From Plasmodiophora brassicae (lineage: Eukaryota; Endomyxa: Phytomyxea; Phytomyxea; Plasmodiophorida), in the NCBI GenBank assembly GCA_036867785.1, contig CP145415.1, positions 1,116,001 to 1,180,000 on the forward strand: a stretch of DNA of 64,000 nt. The letters are read 5' to 3'. The notes below the pieces were generated by a model. That model saw only the letters and a program-made list of their open reading frames with translations, searched no databases and was not told where the DNA came from. The position numbers were made by a program, and so were the translations under genes. Positions within the stretch are counted from its first letter, which is position 1, and each line of letters begins with the position of its first letter. Shown here piece by piece: positions 56,491 through 64,000 of the stretch.

Positions 56491-56848
56491 CCTCTCTGCC
56501 ACGGGTACACACCATGCTTCGTTGCCCGTTCGAGCCTGGAACATGCCGCGCATTGACCCGTTCCGTGCCTCGTTGCCCCCATTTGACGCACTTCAACCTG
56601 ACGCCACGGGTATGCCACGCCTACGTGCGCCTCCCCGACTTTACGTCCGGTGCCCCGGTCCCTGGCAACCTTGTCGACGACTACCTCGCCCGGCGCTTGC
56701 CGCCCTGCCCTGCCCTGCCCTGCTTGGCTTGAGGGACGCGCTACTGCCTGCGCTTGGCTACTTACACTTGCATGTTCTGACGAATGTCTCTGACTTTGTT
56801 GTCACTGCTTTAGCCAGAATGCATCGTGTCCGTCCCATCGGGTACACG
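56224..56848. other. Intergenic, 625 bp, with a CT-rich microsatellite
   Basis: Frames on both strands are low-complexity shadows of the repeat (Ser-Leu or Arg-Glu runs). No supported gene. It separates the small gene at 55978-56223 from the SR-protein 3' end. Confidence 0.5.
56455..56498 (+). repeat. (TC)n microsatellite
   Basis: A run of about twenty TC units with two interruptions of an extra C. It lies outside supported genes. Confidence 0.9.
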
Positions 56849-57602
56849 TCAGACCAGGTGGCGGTACAGGCCACCGCGCGGCGAACGGCTCCGTGAAGGC
56901 GAGCGACGACGGGGCGACGCCGAACGACGACGCGGCGACGGCGACACATCACGACGACGGGGCGAAGGCGAACGACGACGCGGCGACACATCACGACGAC
57001 GAGGCGAACGGCGTGGCGACGGCGAACGACGACGGGGCGACGGCGTGCGATGACGACGACGCGGCGGCGAAGGCGATCGCCGACGCGGAGGAGAGCGCGA
57101 CTGGCGACGACGGGGCGGCGAACGCGACGCCCGGCGGCGACGATGCGGCGATCGCGATCGAGAACGCGAACGACGACGCGGGGACGTCTGGCGCCGTTCA
57201 CGATCGCGCATCATCTGACTCGTTTTACGTTCGCCGCGGGCGTATTCGACGAACAGGTCGCGGCCGTTCAGGCTGTACCCGTTCAGGGCGTCGATGGCGG
57301 CATCGGCCTCCGTCTTGGACGTGAACTCGAGGTAGGCGAACCCGCGGGGCTGCTTCGAGTAGTAGTCCCTCGGGATGTACACGTCGCGGATCGACCCGTG
57401 CTTGCCGAACAGGTCGCGAAGCTCCTCGGACCTGGCGGCGGCAGAGTCAGCGACGACGACGGCGCGCGGACCTCCCCACAACGAACGCTTACGTCGTGCT
57501 CAGGTCCAGGTTGCGGACATGCAGCGAGTACTGCTCCTTGCGGCGCGGGCGCCCCGGCGACCGCGACCGCCCCCGCACCTCCCGATCGCTGGCGTACCCC
57601 AT
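56849..57602 (-). CDS. SR-type splicing factor (RRM plus RS domain)
   Basis: Two exons, 57602-57493 and 57431-56849, with a 61-nt intron, give 230 residues. Exon 1 encodes MGYASDREVRGRSRSPGRPR and then QYSLHVRNLDLSTT (RNP2-like). Exon 2 continues SEELRDLFGKHGSIRDVYIP, PRGFAYLEFTS (RNP1) and NGYSLNGRDLFVEYARGERK, completing one RRM. The C-terminal half is a long RS domain with [12 protein letters not shown] and RRDVSPRRR repeats. This layout is that of SRSF2/SRSF10- or SCAF-like SR proteins, which bind exonic enhancers and recruit the spliceosome. An RS dipeptide cluster also precedes the RRM. The repeats give an almost perfect plus-strand Asp/Ala/Glu-rich shadow frame, which is not a gene. 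Confidence 0.92.
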
Positions 57603-57855
57603 CGCGACGGCGTGATGCGGATTGGCGGCCTTCTCCGTCGCGCAAGTCCGCCACGGACATTCCCCGGCCGGGGTACGTCTCCTGCTGCGCCAGGCGCCAG
57701 CGGGTACCTATTCTACGTTTACGTACATAGGCACGAGTTGCGCACCTGGTACGTAGGCGTTGCCCGGTGGGGGTGCCCCGTGTGCGTGCGGGATGTGCAC
57801 AGGATCGCCGATGGGCGGACGCGGAAATATCTGGCCTGGGACAGCGCGCTGCTCG

Positions 57856-58647
57856 ATGGCGGCGCCGGCGCTGGTACGCCACCTGCGGATCCTGGGCGAC
57901 GTCCTGGCCAACTGGGCGGACCCGTTCCCGGAGCGGACCATGGCGGTCGTGTGCCCCGTCGTCACGCAGCGCCTGCCGCCGGACATCGTCTCGCATATCG
58001 CGTCGTTCCTGCGCCTGCCCGACAACGTCAAAGGGGGCATCGTCGTCATGGCCGTCACGGTCGCATCGCGGGACCCGTCCAGAGCGGTGTCGATTTTGTC
58101 GCCGTTCACGAACCGCTTCCTGGTCAACGCCAGGTCGCCGTCGGCGCCGCCGGACGTCGCCGTCGACCTGGCGCGGTCGCTGCTCGCTGAACTCAACTTC
58201 GGGTCCATCGGCGATTTCCAGGCGGACGTTCGCCAGCAACGGCGCCGGTGCCGCCGCCTGCGCTGCCTGGATCCGGTGTACTCGTTAGGGGACGCGTCGC
58301 CCTGCTGCTTCCACACGGGGCTGTCGGTGTGCGATCACGACCAGCACGCCGCCTCGCTGGAGCGACCCGCATGGATCGGCGGGCATCGGCGCCGGCTGTC
58401 GGTGGCACCGTTCGCTTGCTGCTCCAGGGGCGACTCTGCACCCGGGTGCCGCGTCGGGTACCACCTGTCGGCCCTGGAGGATGCCATCCTGTTCGGGTCG
58501 GTTGTTCTTCGCGAACCCGACGGCAGGGAGCACTGGCGCCAGCCGCTGGGCCGCCCAGCGGTCCAGTTGGCGCTCGAGTTCCTGCTCGACGCGCCGCACC
58601 GGGTCGACATGGACGACTTCGAATGGGGCCGCCCTCGCGCTGTTTAG
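57856..58647 (+). CDS. F-box-like protein, unknown
   Basis: Single exon of 263 residues from the ATG at 57856 (an earlier in-frame ATG at 57793 is possible). It starts MAAPALVRHLRILGDVLAN. A short motif LPPDIVSHIASFLRLP near residue 40 resembles an F-box (LPxElxxxIxsFL). The remainder has Cys/His pairs (CCFHTGLSVCDHDQH), a ..FACCSRGDSAPGCRVGYH segment that could bind metal, and ends FEWGRPRAV. No repeat domain follows the F-box-like helix. F-box proteins link substrates to SCF ubiquitin ligases; here that role is only suggested by the motif. Its stop overlaps that of the next, convergent gene. Confidence 0.6.
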   Translation: MAAPALVRHLRILGDVLANWADPFPERTMAVVCPVVTQRLPPDIVSHIASFLRLPDNVKGGIVVMAVTVASRDPSRAVSILSPFTNRFLVNARSPSAPPDVAVDLARSLLAELNFGSIGDFQADVRQQRRRCRRLRCLDPVYSLGDASPCCFHTGLSVCDHDQHAASLERPAWIGGHRRRLSVAPFACCSRGDSAPGCRVGYHLSALEDAILFGSVVLREPDGREHWRQPLGRPAVQLALEFLLDAPHRVDMDDFEWGRPRAV

Positions 58648-59393
58648 TGCCGGTTGAACCAGATCATGATGGCTGATTTGGCGCGCGCCTCGTCGCTGAC
58701 GGCGCGATTCAGGACGGGGTCGCTGGCCGGGCACCGGCGCAGGGCGTCCTCGATGAGTTGCCGACCGCGGCGCGGGTCGGCCGGCACGCCCAGCCCCGCC
58801 TCGAACATGACGCCCAGGTTGTGCATGGCGAGTTCGCTGCCGAGCCTGGACGCCGCGTCGAACCCCTGCACGGCCTTGCCCTCGTTCCGGAACGTGCCCC
58901 GGCCGAGCAGATGGCAGGCTGCCACACTGTCCCCGCCGCACCCCGGTCAGTCAGCGCATTCGTTTCAACGTCGGCGACCGACGCCGTTTCCGTTCGCCTA
59001 CTTCGACATGGCCATGGCGTGCCCATGGCGGGCGGCGTTATCCCACAGGGCGAACGCCTGCTCGTAGTCGCCGTCGGCGTACATGCGGACGCCTTCCTCG
59101 AAGTCGTCGTGGGCGCCGTTCTCGTCGAGCGCGGCCTGCAGGAGCGCGTCGCCCAGGTACACGTCGACCAGCTTCTGCGTGTCGACCAGCGATACGTCCC
59201 GGTACTGCCGCCGGCGCCGCTCCTGCTTCAGCAGCACCTGCGAAGGCAGCCGCGTGGGTGTCGTCGCGAACGACCGCGGTAGGGCGCGGGCGCGGGCACG
59301 GCACGGGCAGCACGCGGGTGCGTGGTGCGCCGCCGCCGGTGCGGTCGGCAACGCACTTGCGGCCCCGGGTGCCGCCGCCCCCAGCATCGGCAT
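58644..59393 (-). CDS. Mitochondrial Sel1/TPR-repeat protein
   Basis: Exons 59393-59002 and 58926-58644, joined by a 75-nt intron (GTAGG...GACAG with GCTGACTGACC), give 224 residues. The N-terminus (MPMLGAAAPGAASALP, then ARARALPRSFATTPTRLP) is Arg/Ala/Ser-rich and fits a mitochondrial presequence. Then comes QYRDVSLVDTQKLVDVYLGD and Sel1-like repeats: YEQAFALWDNAARHGHAMAM, ACHLLGRGTFRNEGKAVQGF, SELAMHNLGVMFEAGLGVPAD. Sel1 repeats are helical-pair scaffolds; several yeast and protist mitochondrial respiratory assembly factors have them. Function beyond a scaffold is inferred. Confidence 0.75.
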
Positions 59394-59428
59394 CACGCGA
59401 CACGGATCCAGCGCTGCCTGCGTTGAAC

Positions 59429-59452
59429 GGCGCCGCCGCCGCCGCCGCCGCC
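59429..59452 (+). repeat. (GCC)n trinucleotide repeat
   Basis: Eight GCC units just upstream of the Sel1-protein ATG. An upstream frame through it would be poly-Arg, so it is read as 5' UTR or promoter. Confidence 0.85.
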
Positions 59453-59590
59453 TTCTGCTAGATCGTGCCACAGAGGTACCGACCCACACACGGCTATGCT
59501 ATATCCGATCCTGGTTGCTGTCTGACGCACCCGGTCACACGTGGGAACAAATCTGCCGGCGTCACAGCGTCCTGCATACATATGGGATCC

Positions 59591-61843
59591 CTAGAGCGTT
59601 ATAGTGAGGGCGAGCGTGACGATCGTGGCTAACGGTACGATCCACAGATGACGTATGGGCGAGGATGCGGACGGCGCGGCATCGTCGGTCAGGGTTCGCG
59701 GAGGGGGGCTGTCCGCCGCCGGCAACGGTGTCAGCCGGTTCGTGATGGATTTCGTCAGGGCGTAGGCGCCGACTGCGGCAGCCGATACGACGGTCGCCTT
59801 GACCAGCGCGTCTTTCCGTTGGCGGTGCAGCGTGTCGGCTGCCGCACGAGCCAGCTTCCCGTGGTAGCGATTGCTGACGACGCGCAGGAACCAGAGGCCC
59901 GTCGTGGTCAGGGCCCCGGTGGCCAACACCGAAGGCCCCATCTTGGTCAGCCCGGCCACCAATGTGGACGCGCTCTCGACCACCACGTCCGAGTACGTCC
60001 GCCCGAACGTGTCGCTGATCGCGTCGCGGGCAGTGTTCAAGCCCTCGGAGACATCTCGGGCAGTGCCCGCCAGTTCCCGCCTGCCTTCCCGTACGATAGC
60101 GTCTCCCACGCCGTGCAACGCCTGGGAGACATTGCGCCCCGCTTTCGACAGGACGGTGGCGAATCGTCGATGGACGGCAACGATGATACGGGACGCAATC
60201 TCATGCAGCGTGCGGTTCGGGTACGCCTCGTTCAGGAATTGATGCAGGACGCCGGCAGCTTCGGAACCGGTTTCCACGATGCCGTCAATCATGCCGACCA
60301 CGAAACAGACTGGAATGTACCCGAGGGCGAAGACAGCGACATGTTTGCCGGCTGCCTTCAGGCGGGAGGCGGCTGGCGATGCCGTCAGACGTGCCAGGGC
60401 CCGTTGGCCGATTGCCTTCACGCGGGAGACCACTGGGTGCGCCATCAAGCGTTCCGTGCGCGGGTTCGGCGGCCCATTGAGGAGGCCGTGCAAACGCGAC
60501 TGAGGGTCCAGGGCCATCAAGACGAGCCGGGCGCCGAAACGGGGCATGAGACGAAACAGTAGCCGTCCGCTCGTGTACGAGAACGCCGTTGCCCACAGAG
60601 AGCAAAACGCCACCAGTGACAGAGCGATCGGGTGGATGGGGAACGCGAGCCGCCAGCGACGTTCCACTGTACGAAGGGGAGGCCAATCTTTCGCCGGCGT
60701 GCTCGTCCCTGTCGGCGACAACGTCGCGATGGACAGTGCTGATGTGGGACCCGCAGGTACCGCGCTTGGCGCTTCCGAGGAAGGCGGTCTGGCGTCCACC
60801 GACAACGGCCTGGACGATGCGCCCGATCGAAGGGCCTTGCGACGTCCCGGTTCAGGAGCAAACGCGGCCGGGGTCGCTGCGCTGGCCGGCGACCCAGGTG
60901 CTTGTCCGGGTTCCATAACGCTTTGAATGTCTGCCGCCGCAGGTCCAGCAGGTGCCGTTTCCGATGCGTCCGATGAAGGCGACGTTGGCGCCTTGTCGGA
61001 AGGCTCTATTAAGATCGGCACGTCCTGTAAACCAGACCTGGTGGACTGCAAGATCTGGTCAGCGAATGAGCTGGAGTGGGTTGTAGAGCAAATGTCTTCT
61101 TCAGGGGGCGGTACATCGACCTGCGACCCCGGTACCGGACTGGGACCTGCTACCGTGGCCGAGTGAGCGCGGTCATCCATGGGCCATGCAATTGGTTCGA
61201 CCGACGGTGACGGTGACGATGCTGGATGAACCACCGCGGACGATGTCTCCACCAGGTCGTCGAACGACTCGGATTGCACCAAGGTTGTCGAGGCGGGAGG
61301 CCCCTCCAGCGTAGCGACATGTTCCTGCTGGGACCAGGCAGACTCGTGTAGCGCCAGTGGATGGGTAGCAGGACAGGTCTCTATCGCGGAAGGCAACGAC
61401 GGCACACCGTCAGCCAGAGTTCGGGAAGGAGCGCGACCCGTCGACGGCGGATGGGAGCCCGGCATTCCCATTGGAAAGCTGTTACCTGAATCAGACGGAT
61501 GCGCCTGGCAGGCGATCGTCACTGGTACGTCCAATGGGTCACCGGACGTATCGGCCACCATCGGTGAGTGTGTCGCGTCGCCGGGCGTGTCATCCCGCAT
61601 AACGTCACGACGCTGCGACGTGCCCAAGCGGGCGCCGTTAGTCGACGAGCAGGTTGGGTCGTCGACAGGACAGGTAGGCGCGCCGAGAGCGGGCAGGAAG
61701 AAGTGCGGACCTGGGCCGCGGTATAACGAGACAGGAGGCGCACGCGCAGACACGCCAGGATACGTAATACGCAGCACCATGAGCGCGTTCCACTGCAGCA
61801 GCAGAAGCAGCAACACCAGCAACGCCCTGACGACGGCGTTCAT
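59591..61843 (-). CDS. Large Ser/Thr/Pro-rich membrane protein, unknown
   Basis: A single 750-residue exon, unusual here for its length without introns. The ATG at 61843 starts MNAVVRALLVLLLLLLQWNA, a signal peptide or anchor. About 370 residues rich in Ser, Thr, Pro and Asp follow with no domain, like a mucin-type stalk. Then comes a membrane region (LAFPIHPIALSLVAFCSLW), an amphipathic middle with ALGYIPVCFVVGMIDGIVET, a helical stretch of apolipoprotein-like 11-residue character (LSKAGRNVSQALHGVGDAIV, DVSEGLNTARDAISDTFGR), two further hydrophobic segments (VLATGALTTTGLWFL; VVSAAAVGAYAL) and a C-terminal membrane anchor (LWIVPLATIVTLALTITL). No family is recognised. Confidence 0.75.
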   Translation of the reverse strand: MNAVVRALLVLLLLLLQWNALMVLRITYPGVSARAPPVSLYRGPGPHFFLPALGAPTCPVDDPTCSSTNGARLGTSQRRDVMRDDTPGDATHSPMVADTSGDPLDVPVTIACQAHPSDSGNSFPMGMPGSHPPSTGRAPSRTLADGVPSLPSAIETCPATHPLALHESAWSQQEHVATLEGPPASTTLVQSESFDDLVETSSAVVHPASSPSPSVEPIAWPMDDRAHSATVAGPSPVPGSQVDVPPPEEDICSTTHSSSFADQILQSTRSGLQDVPILIEPSDKAPTSPSSDASETAPAGPAAADIQSVMEPGQAPGSPASAATPAAFAPEPGRRKALRSGASSRPLSVDARPPSSEAPSAVPAGPTSALSIATLSPTGTSTPAKDWPPLRTVERRWRLAFPIHPIALSLVAFCSLWATAFSYTSGRLLFRLMPRFGARLVLMALDPQSRLHGLLNGPPNPRTERLMAHPVVSRVKAIGQRALARLTASPAASRLKAAGKHVAVFALGYIPVCFVVGMIDGIVETGSEAAGVLHQFLNEAYPNRTLHEIASRIIVAVHRRFATVLSKAGRNVSQALHGVGDAIVREGRRELAGTARDVSEGLNTARDAISDTFGRTYSDVVVESASTLVAGLTKMGPSVLATGALTTTGLWFLRVVSNRYHGKLARAAADTLHRQRKDALVKATVVSAAAVGAYALTKSITNRLTPLPAADSPPPRTLTDDAAPSASSPIRHLWIVPLATIVTLALTITL

Positions 61844-62287
61844 CGTCCTGTTGTACGGTTGCAGGCCTGTCGACAGAGTGGGCGGCGCGACGTCGTCGTC
61901 GCGCGCACCGGCACGGGTGGAATCGGTGCGCAAATGCTAAAATTAGAAACTCCGCCGGTGACTGCCCAGTGGGCCATGCGGCCATGCTGCTCGTACCTGA
62001 CTGCCTGGAAAATAATCGAACATTCTGTCCTGTTGTCGAACGATCCGTCCCTAGCAGTCGAGCGAGACTCACCCCATCTGACGGAGGCTGACTTCCGGCT
62101 GAACGGGTTATGGCACTTGCCATACGATGCGATGTCGTGCGGGTTCGTCGGGAGGAGGTAGCCTTCGACCTCAGCGACGCCAGGGTGCCATCGTCGCCAG
62201 TAACGCCAAGGGATGCCCTGCGCGCGTACGGGAAGCCCTGGTTGCGGCGTTGTGCGTGCCGGCCGGGCGCCCGTGCTCACAACGATC
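61844..62287. promoter_or_regulatory. Divergent intergenic region, 444 bp
   Basis: It lies between the membrane-protein and FAD-monooxygenase starts. A plus-strand 100-codon frame at 61859-62161 has no motif and is rejected. Shared promoter is inferred from position. Confidence 0.4.
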
Positions 62288-63538
62288 ATGTCGAAGCCGT
62301 TGCTAAACATAGCGGGGCGATTGCATCGGCGACGACGGCACTGCGAGTCGCGTGTGGCGATCATTGGCGCCGGATTGCCCGGCCTGGCCGCCGCCACACT
62401 GCTACGACGTAATCTCAACTGCCGGGTCACCGTCTTCGAGCAGCATGCCGACGCCGACGACGCCGATCGACGCGCCGCCTTCGTGCATGGCAGCCGCGTC
62501 TATGTGACACCGAGTACGTCGACCGAAACGCGCGCCCTGCTGCGTCTGACTGCTGTGCCAACAGGAATGCGACGCGCCCTGGAGAGCTGCGACATCGGCT
62601 ACCGTCGCCACATCGTCGAGACGCGCCCGGCGACCTACCTGGACTGGGACGCCGTCGATATGTTCAGCGATGCCGATCGAGAGTACCGCGCCGAACGGGC
62701 GCCCCAGATCGTCGCCCGCGCCATCGCCGCCGACCTCCGGCAGCGAATCGACGACGACGCGCTTCGGGTCCGATATGGCGTCCGAGTCGCTGCCGACGAC
62801 CTCGTCGTCAACAGGGACCGGACGATCAGCGTGCTCGGCGACGATTACGACCTGCTGCTCGGGTGCGACGGCCGGCGATCGATCGTTCGCCCGCTGGTGA
62901 CCCCGTTGCAACAAGCGGAACGGGACCCGTCGATGCGGCGCGTCATCTTCGACGTGCCCGTTGCCGCCTGCGAGGACGCCGTCAGCGAGGACATTGGGTT
63001 TGTCGGCAGCAAGATGGTCGTCCACGTGTCGCTGCTGGAGCACGACGGCCAGGATCGGCTGCGCGTGACGATGACGTTCCCGATCGGGTCGGCGGCGGCA
63101 CTCGGCGACCCGATCGACGCGTTCCGCAAGCGTGTCAAGATGTCGCAGTCGGCTGTGCTTCGTGGCATACCCGACCACGTTGACAATCGGACCCGGGTCG
63201 AGGTCCACAACCTTGTCGACCGCGACTGGCCCGTCATGACGTCGACGTTCTACTGGCCGATCGCGTTGCTGGGTGATGCGCTGCGCCAGATGGTCCCGTA
63301 CCACGACGAGCTGTCGTCGCTGGCGTTGGAGGACGCCGTCCAGGTCTGCAATGCGTACAGGCAGTCGTCGAGGCGCGACGTGCACGAATACTGGCAGGCG
63401 GTCGAACCGCCCGCTCGTGTCTGGATTGAGCAGGCGCGGTCCAACATGGAGTTCATGCATGCCAAGGCGGCCACTGACAAACTGGTCGAATTGCACGGCG
63501 CGCTGCTGGAATGCGCCGAATCGCCCCGGAACGTTTGA
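62288..63538 (+). CDS. FAD-dependent monooxygenase-like protein
   Basis: Single exon of 416 residues from the ATG at 62288. After a basic leader (LHRRRRHCESR), the Rossmann motif VAIIGAGLPGLAAATLLRRN is followed by VTVFEQHADADDADRRAAF. The DG-type motif DYDLLLGCDGRRSIVRPLV is clear. Near the C-terminus the region that normally reads GDAxHxxxPxxGxGxxxAxxDA is LLGDALRQMVPYHDELSSLA plus LEDAVQV, so GD and the later Asp are kept but His and the GxG are lost. The family (kynurenine 3-monooxygenase/UbiH type) is supported by the first two motifs; catalysis is doubtful or altered. The leader could serve mitochondrial targeting, but this is weak. Confidence 0.75.
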   Translation: MSKPLLNIAGRLHRRRRHCESRVAIIGAGLPGLAAATLLRRNLNCRVTVFEQHADADDADRRAAFVHGSRVYVTPSTSTETRALLRLTAVPTGMRRALESCDIGYRRHIVETRPATYLDWDAVDMFSDADREYRAERAPQIVARAIAADLRQRIDDDALRVRYGVRVAADDLVVNRDRTISVLGDDYDLLLGCDGRRSIVRPLVTPLQQAERDPSMRRVIFDVPVAACEDAVSEDIGFVGSKMVVHVSLLEHDGQDRLRVTMTFPIGSAAALGDPIDAFRKRVKMSQSAVLRGIPDHVDNRTRVEVHNLVDRDWPVMTSTFYWPIALLGDALRQMVPYHDELSSLALEDAVQVCNAYRQSSRRDVHEYWQAVEPPARVWIEQARSNMEFMHAKAATDKLVELHGALLECAESPRNV

Positions 63539-63844
63539 CAACCTGTATACGCTTGTACATACATGACTGATCGGCATCGCCGCGTTGTACCTGTCGTCTG
63601 AGGACGCCACGCCCGCCGCATCCCGGCACTGTTTGCCAAGGCTGGCTGGATGTGTTTCAAAGGTTCCTCGACGGTTGTCCGACGGCATACGCTGGCGACA
63701 GGATTCGGACGGCGGGGAAGGTTCCAGTAGAACAGTCGCAACGAACCCGGAACCAAGACGGGTTACCTGTCAAGGCACACGCGATCGTGCGCGTTTGCCA
63801 TGGATGCACGCTGTTGTTGACGTAGAAGCGGTTGCCATGCTTCC
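63539..63844. other. Intergenic, 306 bp
   Basis: Short frames only; no supported gene between the monooxygenase stop and the edge gene. Confidence 0.45.
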
Positions 63845-64000
63845 TATGCAGGCGTCTGGAGAGCAGCCAGCTCGCTCTGCGCGTACCAACCCCAGGAGCG
63901 CACGCGGCTTTCGTCGCCGATGGAATCAAATGGCAATGCCTTCCGGTTCCGATCGCCCGCCAGTGAGCCGCCCCATGACAGATTCACGATCAGCGAAAGC
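63845..64000 (-). CDS. Partial 3' end of an unrecognised gene at the right edge
   Basis: The minus strand from the window end to 63845 is one open frame ending in TAG: LSLIVNLSWGGSLAGDRNRK, then ALPFDSIGDESRVRSWGWYA and QSELAALQTPA. Composition and codon use look coding, and no competing frame is better. It would be the last exon of a gene that begins outside the window. No family can be assigned from about 50 residues. Confidence 0.4.

Noticed and set aside
56893-57324. 143-codon plus-strand frame rich in Asp, Ala, Gly, Thr over the SR gene
   Set aside because: It is the antisense of the RS-repeat region; the minus strand gives a complete RRM plus RS protein with a clean splice.
62402-63688. 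428-codon minus-strand frame over the FAD monooxygenase
   Set aside because: The plus strand has Rossmann and CDG motifs; the minus frame is Arg/His/Val-rich and motif-free, a GC-rich codon shadow.

Overview
This window looks like compact nuclear DNA from a GC-rich unicellular eukaryote. Genes lie on both strands, are often 50-400 bp apart, and are cut by many tiny spliceosomal introns. Most introns are 54-65 nt long, begin GT and end AG, and many carry a CTGAC or CTGAT branch-like motif just upstream of the acceptor. Reading through these introns joins ORF pieces into recognisable eukaryotic proteins: kinesin-13, SKI2, RFC4, NHP2, RAD51, SMC5, mitoribosomal mS34, an SR splicing factor and a P-type H+-ATPase. 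A plasmodiophorid-like rhizarian or another small-genome protist would fit the base composition and introns, but the lineage cannot be fixed from the sequence alone.

Layout. 1-3.1 kb: an edge gene fragment, a 1.06-kb foldback structure with 205-bp inverted arms enclosing a SANT-domain gene, and a kinesin-13. 3.6-14 kb: one very large cell-surface receptor-like gene (signal peptide, CUB modules, repeated sandwich domains, an RCC1-like propeller, a GGA-repeat beta-helix, a Cys-rich stalk, several membrane helices and a cytosolic tail). 14.5-25.2 kb: a secreted berberine-bridge-type flavin oxidase, the SKI2 RNA helicase in about two dozen exons, a sphingolipid C9-methyltransferase, a GPI-type surface protein and a small three-exon protein. 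25.4-36 kb: RFC4, a PX-START lipid protein, glycerol kinase, NHP2, 3-hydroxyisobutyrate dehydrogenase and RAD51.

36-51 kb: a pseudokinase spliced to a C2-like domain, mS34, SMC5, a fucosyltransferase-like Golgi protein, a small acidic protein, a coiled-coil protein, a prenylcysteine oxidase, a GST and a weak multi-exon candidate. 51-64 kb: a plasma-membrane H+-ATPase, a kaptin-like protein, an SR protein, an F-box-like protein, a mitochondrial Sel1-repeat protein, a 750-residue membrane protein of unknown function, an FAD monooxygenase-like protein and an edge fragment.

Several genes fall into shared pathways: replication and repair (RFC4, RAD51, SMC5), RNA processing and decay (SKI2, NHP2, the SR factor), membrane lipid and surface biology (C9-methyltransferase, PX-START, prenylcysteine oxidase, H+-ATPase, giant receptor, GPI protein) and mitochondria (mS34, HIBADH, Sel1 protein). 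They are interspersed as in an ordinary eukaryotic chromosome and I see no operon. Five close head-to-head pairs probably share promoters. The most unusual items are the giant receptor architecture, the SANT gene inside a young foldback structure, the pseudokinase-C2 fusion that depends on removing a stop-bearing intron, and a fungal-type sphingolipid methyltransferase.
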